Part shown: positions 1-7,661 of the stretch, one piece after another | Layout of the letters: every line of letters starts with the position of its first letter | Numbering within the stretch: position 1 is the first letter of the stretch | DNA from: Spirochaetaceae bacterium | GTDB taxonomy: Bacteria; Spirochaetota; Spirochaetia; PWKH01 | Direction: 5' to 3' | NCBI GenBank assembly: GCA_003557605.1 | Contig: PWNW01000036.1 | Span: 1-12,837, forward strand | DNA length: 12,837 nt | The notes under the pieces: generated by a model | Seen by the model: only the letters and a program-made list of their open reading frames with translations | What the model was told of the DNA's origin: nothing | The model's database searches: none | Position numbers and translations under genes: made by a program

Positions 1-678
1 CATTGCAGCAAGGCCCCCTGCAGCAGCATAATATCTTGAACTGCCGTTTCGAACTGCCGCTGCAGCAAAATTCAGCACCCCCAGCAGGCCGATACATCGA
101 ATAGCCCACCAGAATGTACCTGAGGCCCTCCAGACAAAAGGAAAGTTGTCCAGCATCAGCCAGCTGTCCAGGGGAACGGTCACCGATACGATAACAGATG
201 CAGACAGGGCAGCTATGAAGAAGGTAAGCTGCTTTCGGCTTGAAACACCGTTGGAAAACAGCCCGGCGGTGCATGCAGAACATGTTCCCAGGCACCAGAA
301 CACCATAAACAGCCGAAGCGCTGCAGAAGATGCAGCGGCGGGATATCCCAGTTCTGTAAGGAGAGGTGTCAGATTGAAGACGCTGATACCGGCAAAGCTG
401 ATCATGGAAAATGTGTAGAAACTAAATTCCGGGTAATTTGACTTCCTAAAAATAAAAAAAATTGAGGCTCCCCCTGCAAGCAGAATAAATACATGCACCC
501 CGGAAAGGACCGTCCTAAGGGCAAGGGATTCAAAAAAAGCAATATATGACGGGTCATGGGTATGGGGTTCTGCAGTTCCTGTAATGAAGGGCCGTGCGAA
601 CAGGGCAAACAGCAGCAGGGCAGAAAGAGCGCAAAGTGTGAGAATTATGGTAACGGCTGTCCGTTCAGTTCTGTTCAT
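1..678 (-). CDS. Unrecognised multi-pass membrane protein (3' end outside the window)
   Basis: Reading the minus strand from an ATG at 678 gives 226 codons with no stop before the window edge, so only the N-terminal part is visible. The protein is strongly hydrophobic, with about six likely membrane segments near residues 8-30, 56-77, 87-107, 119-141, 151-169 and 187-208. A short hydrophilic loop (residues 36-44, containing EPHTHDP) follows the first segment. I recognise no family. The layout could be a 7TM-type sensor input domain with an output domain beyond the edge, or a plain integral membrane protein; this is inference. The start lies 39 bases after the transporter stop codon, in the same frame, which suggests a shared transcript. 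No clear Shine-Dalgarno sequence precedes the ATG (only AAGG about 13 bases upstream), so the start is uncertain; an upstream CTG in the same frame, at 715, is possible. Confidence 0.72.
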   Translation of the reverse strand, partial: MNRTERTAVTIILTLCALSALLLFALFARPFITGTAEPHTHDPSYIAFFESLALRTVLSGVHVFILLAGGASIFFIFRKSNYPEFSFYTFSMISFAGISVFNLTPLLTELGYPAAASSAALRLFMVFWCLGTCSACTAGLFSNGVSSRKQLTFFIAALSASVIVSVTVPLDSWLMLDNFPFVWRASGTFWWAIRCIGLLGVLNFAAAAVRNGSSRYYAAAGGLAAM

Positions 679-717
679 AAGATGATTGTACCTTGACCAA
701 AGGAAAAACGCCAGAAA

Positions 718-1905
718 TCACTGCATCTCCTTCCATGAAGGAGCAGTCTCAGCTCCGAGCATCTGTGCAGTATACCCGGTTCCTAAGCCGGCCGTCATAA
801 TGTCCAGCGAGGCCGCAGCACCCCTGAGGACAAGTGATGTAACTGCAAAACCCGCTGCATGGGGAAGGTCCATGCCTGAGAGTGAGAGCACTAGCATCAC
901 GGAGATGGAAATTTCCATTCCAGGGACAATCCATGCCGTGCAGGATGCCGCTATCGAAAGTGAGGAGAGCAGGAGTATCTGCATCATTGAGGGAGCAGTC
1001 CCTTGATAAAACGAAAGAACCGTTACGGTGATAACTGCAGTAACCATCGCTGTGCCGCCCCTTCCGAATACAGAAAACAGCGGAAGTGACACCGATGGAA
1101 CTGACCTGACTGCACCAAGGTTGGTCCGTGCATTGCTGTAGAGAGGAATGGACGCCAGCAGATAGTTTCCGGAAACAGCTGCTGCGAACCATGGGGCGCC
1201 AAGCGCTGCAATCCACCTGAATGGATGTCTCTGAGCACAAAGCACCATAGCAAGCAGGGGGAGAATCAGCAGCACACCAATGAGTGAAGTCAGAACCGCA
1301 GTAACTGCAAGGATGCTGCTGGGGGTAAGCAGCGGATGCTGCTGCACCTCAAATACCAGAATTCCGGCAAAGACAAAGACTCCAAGTGAAAGAAACTCAG
1401 ATGCGGACTGGGCAATCCGATAACAAGCTTCACCCAAGGAGTTAACGGTGTGGTATCCGTGGGAGTACCGTTCATGGTCAGGCTGCAGGGCCAGGCCGAA
1501 GAAAAACCCGCAGAGTGCAGTAAGCCAGAAAGGAAGCGGCTGAAGCCTCAAGGCATCAAGTACATTTGGAAAACTGATTTCGGCAGGACTGATGCCTGGT
1601 ATGTTGGGTGACGCAGTTACCTGCGAGGCGATCAGCACGCCGAGACCCACCAGCATGATGTGGGAGCATAGTGACCAGAGCAGGGCCCGTGCGGAAAGAC
1701 GGAGCAGCTGCCCCTGAAACCGTACGGAAGCTGATGCAGAAGCTAATGTGAAGAATACCAGGGGGTAGAGCAGCAGAGGCACTGATGCAGTGATCACCTC
1801 CGAGGCCGTGCGGAACCACTCGATTTGATTGCTGAAAAAGGGTATAAATGATGCATAGAGGTATCCCACAGCTGATGCAAGAAGGTACTTTATCCAAAGC
1901 TTCAT
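718..1905 (-). CDS. DAACS-family (dicarboxylate/amino acid:cation symporter-like) membrane transporter, divergent
   Basis: This 395-residue protein is hydrophobic throughout and has the layout of the sodium:dicarboxylate/glutamate symporter (DAACS, SDF) family, in the usual size range. It would sit in the inner membrane and import a small acidic or neutral amino acid or dicarboxylate; the substrate cannot be told from sequence. Family-like landmarks are a helical-hairpin-1-like stretch (residues about 243-262, SGNYLLASIPLYSNAR), a TM7 motif region (LPLFSVFGRGGTAM, 275-288), a hairpin-2-like stretch (about 329-347) and a final helix ending near 382. The TM7 motif normally reads NMDGT, and its Asn and Asp bind sodium; here it is GRGGT (281-285). 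The last helix also lacks the usual NVTGD. The protein is therefore a divergent member that may use another ion or none. No Shine-Dalgarno is visible, but a TTGACA promoter lies just upstream. It is divergent from nadE. Confidence 0.85.
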   Translation of the reverse strand: MKLWIKYLLASAVGYLYASFIPFFSNQIEWFRTASEVITASVPLLLYPLVFFTLASASASVRFQGQLLRLSARALLWSLCSHIMLVGLGVLIASQVTASPNIPGISPAEISFPNVLDALRLQPLPFWLTALCGFFFGLALQPDHERYSHGYHTVNSLGEACYRIAQSASEFLSLGVFVFAGILVFEVQQHPLLTPSSILAVTAVLTSLIGVLLILPLLAMVLCAQRHPFRWIAALGAPWFAAAVSGNYLLASIPLYSNARTNLGAVRSVPSVSLPLFSVFGRGGTAMVTAVITVTVLSFYQGTAPSMMQILLLSSLSIAASCTAWIVPGMEISISVMLVLSLSGMDLPHAAGFAVTSLVLRGAAASLDIMTAGLGTGYTAQMLGAETAPSWKEMQ

Positions 1906-1912
1906 GGGCTGT

Positions 1913-1941
1913 AGAGTACCCTAATGAATATGAGATGTCAA
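1913..1941 (-). promoter_or_regulatory. Sigma70-like promoter for the transporter gene
   Basis: On the minus strand a perfect TTGACA (plus coordinates 1936-1941) is followed after 17 bases by TACTCT (1913-1918), a weak -10 that keeps the T, A and final T of the consensus. The start of transcription would fall about 7 bases on, near 1906, directly at the ATG at 1905. That predicts a leaderless or nearly leaderless mRNA and fits the absence of a Shine-Dalgarno. The 64-base gap also has to serve nadE on the other strand, for which only a TACTAT -10-like element (1950-1955) without a good -35 is visible. Confidence 0.5.
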
Positions 1942-1957
1942 TGAATCAATACTATGC

Positions 1958-1962
1958 AGGAG
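1958..1962 (+). promoter_or_regulatory. Ribosome binding site of nadE
   Basis: AGGAG lies 7 bases before the ATG at 1970. This is canonical spacing and fixes the nadE start. Confidence 0.85.
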
Positions 1963-1969
1963 AGAGCAC

Positions 1970-3628
1970 ATGAGAATTGCACTCGGGCAGATTAACACGA
2001 AGGTTGCGGATTTCTCCGGAAACTGTCAAAAGATTCTGACCTATGCCGAGGAGGCGTATGCCCAAGGAGCGGAGATGATTGTGTTCCCTGAGCTTTCAAT
2101 CTGCGGATATCCTCCTTTGGACCTGCTGACCTATGACTCATTTGTTCAACGGAATCTTTCTGCACTTCAGAAACTTTGCGAAGATCTGCCGAAACAGATA
2201 GCAGCTGTTGTCGGATTTGTTGAGGCAAATCCAGAACAAGCAGGAAAACCTCTGTACAACAGTGCGGCGGTGCTGTTTAATGGGCAGGTGATCTTTACGC
2301 AGGCCAAAACCCTGCTTCCCTCCTATGATGTATTTGATGAGCATCGCTATTTTGCGTCTGCACCGTCCTGCAGCCTCTTTGAGTTCGGGGGTAGAAAGAT
2401 CGGCATTATGATTTGCGAGGACCTCTGGGCTGAGAATTTTGATGAAATGAACCGAGGGTATGCGCAGGACCCAGTTGATATCGCGGCTTCACAGGGAGCT
2501 GATATGATCATCTCCATATCAGCATCTCCGTTCCATATCGGGAAAATGGAAAAACGTATTGATGTGGTCCGGCGCATCAGCAGAGCCTATGGAATACCAG
2601 CGGTGTATGTGAATGCAGTCGGCGCCAACGATTCCCTGATCTTCGACGGCAGGTCCATGGTGGTGGATGCACAAAGCAGGGTGCAGATCGTCTGCGAGCC
2701 CTTCAGTGAGCAGATCTATGTGTATGACGAAGACCAGCCCGGAAGCTTCGTTCTCCAGGATGAGGATGTCTATGGCGATCTTAATCAGGCCCTGGTGCTG
2801 GGCATCAGGGATTACCTGAAGAAAACCGGATTTTCCCGGGTGAATATCGGTTTGTCAGGGGGAATTGATTCTGCCCTGGCCGCTGCACTGGCAGTGGAGG
2901 CGTTAGGGCCGGATCATGTCCATGCATATGCCATGCCGTCCCGGTTTTCCAGCAGCCACAGCCTGACGGATGCCATGCAGCTTTCAGAGAACCTAGGAAT
3001 CACATGCGAGGAGATCTCCATTGAACCGATGTTCTCAGCAGCGCTGGAAAGCCTGAAGGAGAGCTTTCGGGACAGGCCTGCTGATGTCACCGAGGAAAAC
3101 ATTCAGGCCCGTATCAGGGGTCTTCTGCTCATGGCATGGTCAAACAAGATGGGATCGCTGCTTATCACAACGGGGAACAAGTCGGAAATAGCGGTGGGGT
3201 ACTGCACCCTCTACGGCGATATGAACGGGGGCCTTGCGGTACTGGGAGATCTCTTCAAAACCGAAGTATTTGAACTGTGCAGAAGCATAAACCGAAAGGC
3301 GGGGTATGATCTCATTCCTGACTCAATTCTCACCAAACCCCCGTCAGCGGAACTCAGGCCTGGGCAGCTGGACCAGGACAGCCTGCCTCCCTACGAGATT
3401 CTTGATGATATCCTCAGACAGCATCTGCTTGCATGCAGATCTGTTGAAGATATCACCGCATCGGGACATGACTTGGAGGTGGTGAAGCACGTTATCAGGC
3501 TTGTTGAAGGGAGTGAGTACAAAAGAAGACAATCTGCCATTGTGCTGAAGGTCTCATCAAAGGCCTTCGGGCCGGGAAGAAGAATCCCTATTGCCCGAAG
3601 GATTTATGAAACCGAGGGGATTTCATGA
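1970..3628 (+). CDS. nadE: Glutamine-dependent NAD+ synthetase
   Basis: This cytoplasmic enzyme makes NAD+ from nicotinic acid adenine dinucleotide, ATP and glutamine, the last step of NAD synthesis. The 552 residues form two domains, as in the glutamine-using class. The N-terminal nitrilase-type glutaminase (about 1-260) shows the Glu-Lys-Cys triad: E41 in VFPELSICGYPP, K113 in QAKTLLPSYD, and C149 in IMICEDLW. The C-terminal synthetase (about 270-552) has the PP-loop SGGIDS at 296-301, which binds ATP pyrophosphate, and a conserved TTGNKSEIAVGY stretch that includes substrate contacts. The protein appears complete, so ammonia can be taken from glutamine. The start is set by AGGAG 7 bases upstream. 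The gene is divergent from the transporter and convergent with the amylase gene; its TGA overlaps the neighbour's stop codon, leaving no space for a terminator between them. Confidence 0.97.
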   Translation: MRIALGQINTKVADFSGNCQKILTYAEEAYAQGAEMIVFPELSICGYPPLDLLTYDSFVQRNLSALQKLCEDLPKQIAAVVGFVEANPEQAGKPLYNSAAVLFNGQVIFTQAKTLLPSYDVFDEHRYFASAPSCSLFEFGGRKIGIMICEDLWAENFDEMNRGYAQDPVDIAASQGADMIISISASPFHIGKMEKRIDVVRRISRAYGIPAVYVNAVGANDSLIFDGRSMVVDAQSRVQIVCEPFSEQIYVYDEDQPGSFVLQDEDVYGDLNQALVLGIRDYLKKTGFSRVNIGLSGGIDSALAAALAVEALGPDHVHAYAMPSRFSSSHSLTDAMQLSENLGITCEEISIEPMFSAALESLKESFRDRPADVTEENIQARIRGLLLMAWSNKMGSLLITTGNKSEIAVGYCTLYGDMNGGLAVLGDLFKTEVFELCRSINRKAGYDLIPDSILTKPPSAELRPGQLDQDSLPPYEILDDILRQHLLACRSVEDITASGHDLEVVKHVIRLVEGSEYKRRQSAIVLKVSSKAFGPGRRIPIARRIYETEGIS

Positions 3629-6600
3629 CAGCTCAAGCAGCCGGTCAACCTGGTACTGGGCATGGGGTTCCTGGGTGTACCAATGGTAGAGCACTTCAAA
3701 TACCTGCTGGTGACGCTGCTCATCCGTTTCTGTTTCCGATATAAGGAATGAAAGACCAAGAATAACCAGGGCTTCCTGAAATGATTCCTTGTGAAACCAT
3801 TGAATCCCGTTATGCCAGTTGCATCGGGTGAGGTCCCTGAACAGCTGATCATTGAACAGGCTGCCCAGGGTCTCAGAAGCGGAACTAGTCCCTGCTGTTA
3901 TGCCCTCTGCCCAATGGGAGAAATGGTGCATGCCTTCAGAACCCAGCAGCAGCCGCTGCACGTCCTCGGGAGCTGCACCTGCTTCAGCAAGAGGCTGATC
4001 GAAAATCACATCAAGCAGCAGAGCCTGGGTCCATCTGCGGGTTCCCCCTGAACGGTCTGATGAAGCCAGGGGTACAGTAATTACCGAGGCAAGCATTACC
4101 GTGGAGAACTCGGGCATTGCTGAAGAGGAGTATTGCACAAACTGCTGAAGCTTTGAAGGAATGGTTCCCGGTTTCTTCATGCTGGAGAATGCCGCAGATA
4201 CCGCATCAAGGTATTCCAGCAGTTTCCTGAGAACAGATTCGTTCAGCTGGGCAGGAAGACCGGATCCTTCAGCCTTGAATTCGGTGTTCCATGACCGCAG
4301 CATGCCCCGGAAGAGGGCCAGCCACCGCTGCTTCACCATATCAATGGAGGATTCATCTCCGTCGAGCAGGTTCTTCATCAGGGCAATCTGGTCGGATTCA
4401 ATAAACGGGGAAATCCAGGTGTGTATCGGCCGCAGCCGCATCAGGGCAAGATCATGTTCAAATCTTTGGGTGCCCTTTCCCTGCAGCAGTCCGGCAATTT
4501 CATGGAACAGTCCCTGGGAGTCATACGCTTCCCTGAAGTTGAGAAATACCTGGGTCTCATATCCTCTGAGCTGTGCATACATGCCCCGAGAATGCACCTC
4601 CATTGATGACCTGATGTACGTCAGGCCGTCAATCGGATCGGTGAATATTACATAATGCTTTGCGCTTCGTTTGAGCATCAGTGCTTCACCGAGGCTCTGG
4701 GTGCAGTGTTCTGCACCCTCTTCCTGTTTCTCCAAATAGGGAGATGACGTGTGAAACCATCCTGCTGTCCGTTCATAGCAGTTGTTGTAAATTACCAGTG
4801 CATGATGGTGTTCGTGACGGTTGGTGTACACATATACATGATCATTGACTCCATGGTGGGTGATGAAATCGTACATCCGAAAGTTTCGTGCTTCAGCAAA
4901 CAGCGGTCTGAGCTTCATCAGGGGGAAAATCCTTCGGTAATGCTCATCCACCAGGTAGCGGTCGGGCTGTTCGTCCCAGTACGCCCTGGTATACTCCATT
5001 CCGTATTTTTCCCTGAACCCTTCAATCTGACCATGGCCGAACATGGGAAGCCCCGGCATAGTGACCAGCAGGGTGCAGACTCCGAAATACTTGTCACCGT
5101 CGCCGAACTGGTCCACGGCAGTGTCCTCATCGGGATTGTTCATGAAGTTAACAAACCGCTTAAGAATTTCAGGGTCGAAACTTATGGTGTGCTTAATAGT
5201 ATTCCGGTATTTTTCATTATCCTCATGCTTGAGCATGTTCATGAAGGCGCTGTTGTATACCCGGTGCATGCCCAGGGTTCTGACGAAATATCCTTCCATC
5301 ATCCAGAATGCTTCAGCAAGCAGCAGTGTGTCAGGAGCTTCAGCTGCGACCCGGTCGACAACCTCCCTCCAGAATTCCTGAGGTATGGCGCGGTGGAATT
5401 CTGCGTCGGTCATGCCGAAGGCGGACCTGCCGGGAATGTCCCCTCCATGTCCAGGCTTCGGATACCACAGCCGCTGGATATGACGTTTTGCAAGAGTCAT
5501 GGCAGCATCAAACCTGATCACGGGAAAATTTCTTGCCACATGAATAATGGTTCGGATGACCGTCTCCCGTGTTTCAGGATTGAGGTAATCAAGCTGTGCT
5601 GTGTCATTCCACGGAGTTGAGGTTCCGTCATTTCCGTGATAGATATACCGCACGTCTCCGGTGCCTCTGTCAATGCGCTTGAATGTTACTGCCGCATCGG
5701 TTTTGTCGTAGTAGTGGTCTTCAATGCATACGTCTATGTTCCCTTCAGAGCAGACGCTTGAACTGTTGTAGGTGTAGGCAGGGAAAGGAGGATAGGATGA
5801 CTGGAGAAACAAGTCGGGCTGATGGATCATCCAGTCGGAGTCCAGCCCTGTGTGGTTCGGCACCATGTCGCTGGCAAGACGGATTCCCCTGGCGCTGCAC
5901 TGGTTTCTCAGGACATCAAGGGCCTGCCAGCCACCCAGTGATTCAGCAATGTCGTAGCGCCTGAGTGAATAGGCTGAAGCTTCAGCCTCCGGGTTTCCGC
6001 ACCAGTGCTTAATCCGCTTTGAAGCAGAACTGCGCTCCCAGAGACCGATGAGCCAGAGCACCGTAAATCCCCGTTCTGCCATGAGATCAATTTCCCGGGC
6101 GGGTACCTGGTCAAGGCGGTAAATATGGTAACCATACTTTTTTGAAAGCTGGTCAAGCCATACCAAGGTGCTTTTTGCCAGCATGATGACTCGGGGCATC
6201 CAGTTTGAGTCCTTGCTGAACCGTTCAATTTCCTGTTCCAGGGAGCTGTAGTCAGGCTCCTCAGAGGGTCCTGGCCCAGGGGGAAAGGATACCCGGAAAT
6301 CCTCCTTGATAAAATCAATTACCCGAAGGACGGCTTCAGCAAGATCAGGAATATAGTCCTTCCAGTGCTTCATAATGAACTCAAACTGGGCGGAGAGATC
6401 ATGGGGGAACAGCTTTGCCGGTTCAAGGAGAAACTCAGGAAGACTTTTCCCTGATTCGTCTACCGGATCCAGAGTGGACAGATAATCCACATATCGGTTG
6501 ATCATGGGAATGTAGGTAGTGCGCTGACGCAGGGGTGAATCATCAAAGAAGATATCCAGGGATGATGCAAGAGCAGGATTTCGCATGGATACAGTGGTGA

Positions 6601-6982
6601 CCAGCAGATCCTTCAGGGCCTCTTCCGGCTGAAAGGGTTCTGCGGTGCCCGAGGGAAACTGAGCGGTATAGGACTGAAGGGTGGGAATAGTATCAGGGAA
6701 TGACCTGCTGAGCCTGTTCAGACACCGGGAGAACACATGTCTGTCCCCTTCCCCCAGATATGCGCTGATAACCCGATGATGAATTCTGCTCATAAGTCCG
6801 GCAGCATATACCGCTGAGGGAACTGCAGAATGCTTGTCGGGTGCTCTCAGCTGAATTTGGTGAGAGATTTCCTGTGCTCTTCGGTAGAAGGAAACTGCCC
6901 CTTCATGGGAGGGGAACAGGACTCCCGTGATTCCGTACAGCTCTCTTGCCTTGCGTGCTATCCGTAACCCCTTTTCTTTCAA
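3623..6982 (-). CDS. Large cytoplasmic GH13 alpha-amylase-like protein
   Basis: With a TTG start at 6982 the protein has 1,119 residues and no signal peptide, so it should act inside the cell, probably on alpha-glucans such as glycogen or imported maltodextrin. A central GH13 barrel (about 281-666) carries the four family motifs: DMVPNHTG (D372, H377), IRFDAAM (R490, nucleophile D492), LLLAEAFW (acid/base E557) and FMNNPDED (D618). The last motif has Pro where most GH13 enzymes have His (NHD). I recall the same NNPDE motif in similar large proteins of Chloroflexota, so it may be a trait of this family rather than damage. The N-terminal 280 and C-terminal 450 residues match no domain I know, and the true reaction (hydrolysis or glucan transfer) is open. 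The start is chosen from AGGAGG at 6989-6994, which is 6 bases before the TTG but directly abuts an ATG at 6988; the two choices differ by two residues. It lies downstream of pth on the same strand. Confidence 0.88.
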   Translation of the reverse strand: MKEKGLRIARKARELYGITGVLFPSHEGAVSFYRRAQEISHQIQLRAPDKHSAVPSAVYAAGLMSRIHHRVISAYLGEGDRHVFSRCLNRLSRSFPDTIPTLQSYTAQFPSGTAEPFQPEEALKDLLVTTVSMRNPALASSLDIFFDDSPLRQRTTYIPMINRYVDYLSTLDPVDESGKSLPEFLLEPAKLFPHDLSAQFEFIMKHWKDYIPDLAEAVLRVIDFIKEDFRVSFPPGPGPSEEPDYSSLEQEIERFSKDSNWMPRVIMLAKSTLVWLDQLSKKYGYHIYRLDQVPAREIDLMAERGFTVLWLIGLWERSSASKRIKHWCGNPEAEASAYSLRRYDIAESLGGWQALDVLRNQCSARGIRLASDMVPNHTGLDSDWMIHQPDLFLQSSYPPFPAYTYNSSSVCSEGNIDVCIEDHYYDKTDAAVTFKRIDRGTGDVRYIYHGNDGTSTPWNDTAQLDYLNPETRETVIRTIIHVARNFPVIRFDAAMTLAKRHIQRLWYPKPGHGGDIPGRSAFGMTDAEFHRAIPQEFWREVVDRVAAEAPDTLLLAEAFWMMEGYFVRTLGMHRVYNSAFMNMLKHEDNEKYRNTIKHTISFDPEILKRFVNFMNNPDEDTAVDQFGDGDKYFGVCTLLVTMPGLPMFGHGQIEGFREKYGMEYTRAYWDEQPDRYLVDEHYRRIFPLMKLRPLFAEARNFRMYDFITHHGVNDHVYVYTNRHEHHHALVIYNNCYERTAGWFHTSSPYLEKQEEGAEHCTQSLGEALMLKRSAKHYVIFTDPIDGLTYIRSSMEVHSRGMYAQLRGYETQVFLNFREAYDSQGLFHEIAGLLQGKGTQRFEHDLALMRLRPIHTWISPFIESDQIALMKNLLDGDESSIDMVKQRWLALFRGMLRSWNTEFKAEGSGLPAQLNESVLRKLLEYLDAVSAAFSSMKKPGTIPSKLQQFVQYSSSAMPEFSTVMLASVITVPLASSDRSGGTRRWTQALLLDVIFDQPLAEAGAAPEDVQRLLLGSEGMHHFSHWAEGITAGTSSASETLGSLFNDQLFRDLTRCNWHNGIQWFHKESFQEALVILGLSFLISETETDEQRHQQVFEVLYHWYTQEPHAQYQVDRLLELS

Positions 6983-6988
6983 TCCCAT

Positions 6989-6994
6989 CCTCCT
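6989..6994 (-). promoter_or_regulatory. Ribosome binding site deciding the amylase start
   Basis: A perfect AGGAGG on the minus strand directly abuts the ATG at 6988, leaving no spacer, but sits 6 bases before an in-frame TTG at 6982. Normal Shine-Dalgarno geometry therefore favours the TTG. Longer readings up to 7264 would overlap pth by 200 bases and gain only a proline- and serine-rich shadow sequence. Confidence 0.65.
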
Positions 6995-7018
6995 GTGAAT
7001 CAGTACGTTGCTGTATTG

Positions 7019-7047
7019 AGTATACCAGCTGTGAAAGACAGAGTCGA
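7019..7047 (-). promoter_or_regulatory. Sigma70-like promoter for the amylase gene
   Basis: On the minus strand TCGACT (7042-7047) is followed after 17 bases by TATACT (7019-7024), preceded by TGG as in an extended -10. It lies in the 82 bases between the pth stop and the chosen amylase start, and predicts a leader of about 30 bases that includes the AGGAGG. The amylase gene can thus be transcribed independently of pth. The same nine bases TGGTATACT occur at the promoter of the YqfO-like gene. Confidence 0.6.
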
Positions 7048-7064
7048 CCGTGAAAGGGATGTGC

Positions 7065-7625
7065 TCACTGATGATCAGGGAAAATGTTTCGCCTTCCCCA
7101 GTCCGACCCTCCCCGGACGGTTTCATCAATAAGATCGGCACAGGAGCGAAGGAGCTGAGGCAGTATGGGCTGTTCAAACTCAGAAAACCCTGCAGTGACA
7201 AGGGATGAGAGATCTCCGTCGGAAGGGCGGCCGATACCGATGGAAAGGCGAACAAATGCATCACTGCGGAGGTGCTGCTTCAATGAGCGCAGCCCCTTGT
7301 GCCCCCTGAGACCTCCTCCCTTCCGCAGCAGCACATCACCGAAGGGGAGCTCCGTGTCGTCATGAATCACGAGAATATCCTCCGGAGGAACCGAAAAAAA
7401 CGCAGCCGCAGCCGCAGCGGACCTGCCGCTGAGATTCATGAACGTCTGGGGCTTGATGCAGTGCAGTTGAGGGGAGGGGATCTTGGCATAGAGACCATGA
7501 AACTTTTGCCGCCAGAGGCAGTTCTTGTCTTCAAGATACTTGTCAAGCACCATCCATCCGATGTTGTGCCGGGTGGAGGAATACCGGGCCCCAGGATTTC
7601 CCAGAGCAGCAATAAGGCGGATCAT
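7065..7625 (-). CDS. pth: Peptidyl-tRNA hydrolase
   Basis: This 186-residue cytoplasmic enzyme cleaves the ester bond of peptidyl-tRNAs that drop off ribosomes and so recycles tRNA. Family marks are GNPGARYSSTRHNIG near the N-terminus with catalytic H20, KPQTFMNLSG (58-67), HDDTELPFG (88-96) and KGGGLRGHKGLRS (102-114). The length is close to the roughly 190 residues usual for the family. One oddity is K110 in GHKGLR, where the common form is GHNGLR and the Asn contacts substrate. A run of six alanines (70-75) comes from a GC-rich triplet repeat in the DNA. The ATG at 7625 matches the family N-terminus but has no visible Shine-Dalgarno. It is divergent from the YqfO-like gene, with an 84-base shared control region, and is followed on the same strand by the amylase gene. 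Confidence 0.96.
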   Translation of the reverse strand: MIRLIAALGNPGARYSSTRHNIGWMVLDKYLEDKNCLWRQKFHGLYAKIPSPQLHCIKPQTFMNLSGRSAAAAAAFFSVPPEDILVIHDDTELPFGDVLLRKGGGLRGHKGLRSLKQHLRSDAFVRLSIGIGRPSDGDLSSLVTAGFSEFEQPILPQLLRSCADLIDETVRGGSDWGRRNIFPDHQ

Positions 7626-7630
7626 GGTGT

Positions 7631-7659
7631 ACAGTGCAGGAAATGTCAGGGGGTGTCAA
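7631..7659 (-). promoter_or_regulatory. Possible promoter for pth
   Basis: On the minus strand a perfect TTGACA (7654-7659) is followed after 17 bases by CACTGT (7631-7636), a poor -10. The predicted start of transcription is about 7624, at the pth ATG (7625). The geometry and the bases next to the ATG resemble the transporter promoter at 1913-1941, including the missing Shine-Dalgarno. On its own the -10 is too weak for a firm call. Confidence 0.35.
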
Positions 7660-7661
7660 TA

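Noticed and set aside
402..608. A 68-codon minus-strand frame near the left edge
   Set aside because: The frame starting at 678 reads through the whole region as a coherent membrane protein; the 68-codon frame is its shadow.
749..1897. Several 60-160 codon frames on the minus strand within the transporter region
   Set aside because: They are out-of-frame shadows of the transporter gene, without motifs or ribosome binding sites.
4751..5620. A 289-codon open frame on the plus strand inside the amylase gene
   Set aside because: It is antisense to the GH13 barrel, has no family resemblance or ribosome binding site, and the opposite strand carries unmistakable catalytic motifs.
6983..7264. N-terminal extension of the amylase reading frame up to an ATG at 7264
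   Set aside because: It would overlap the clear pth gene by 200 bases, reads as low-quality shadow sequence, and ignores the AGGAGG at 6989-6994.
7400..7422. GC-rich triplet repeat (GCAGCC units) as a possible repeat element
   Set aside because: It only encodes the alanine run in Pth and is too short to call a repeat feature.
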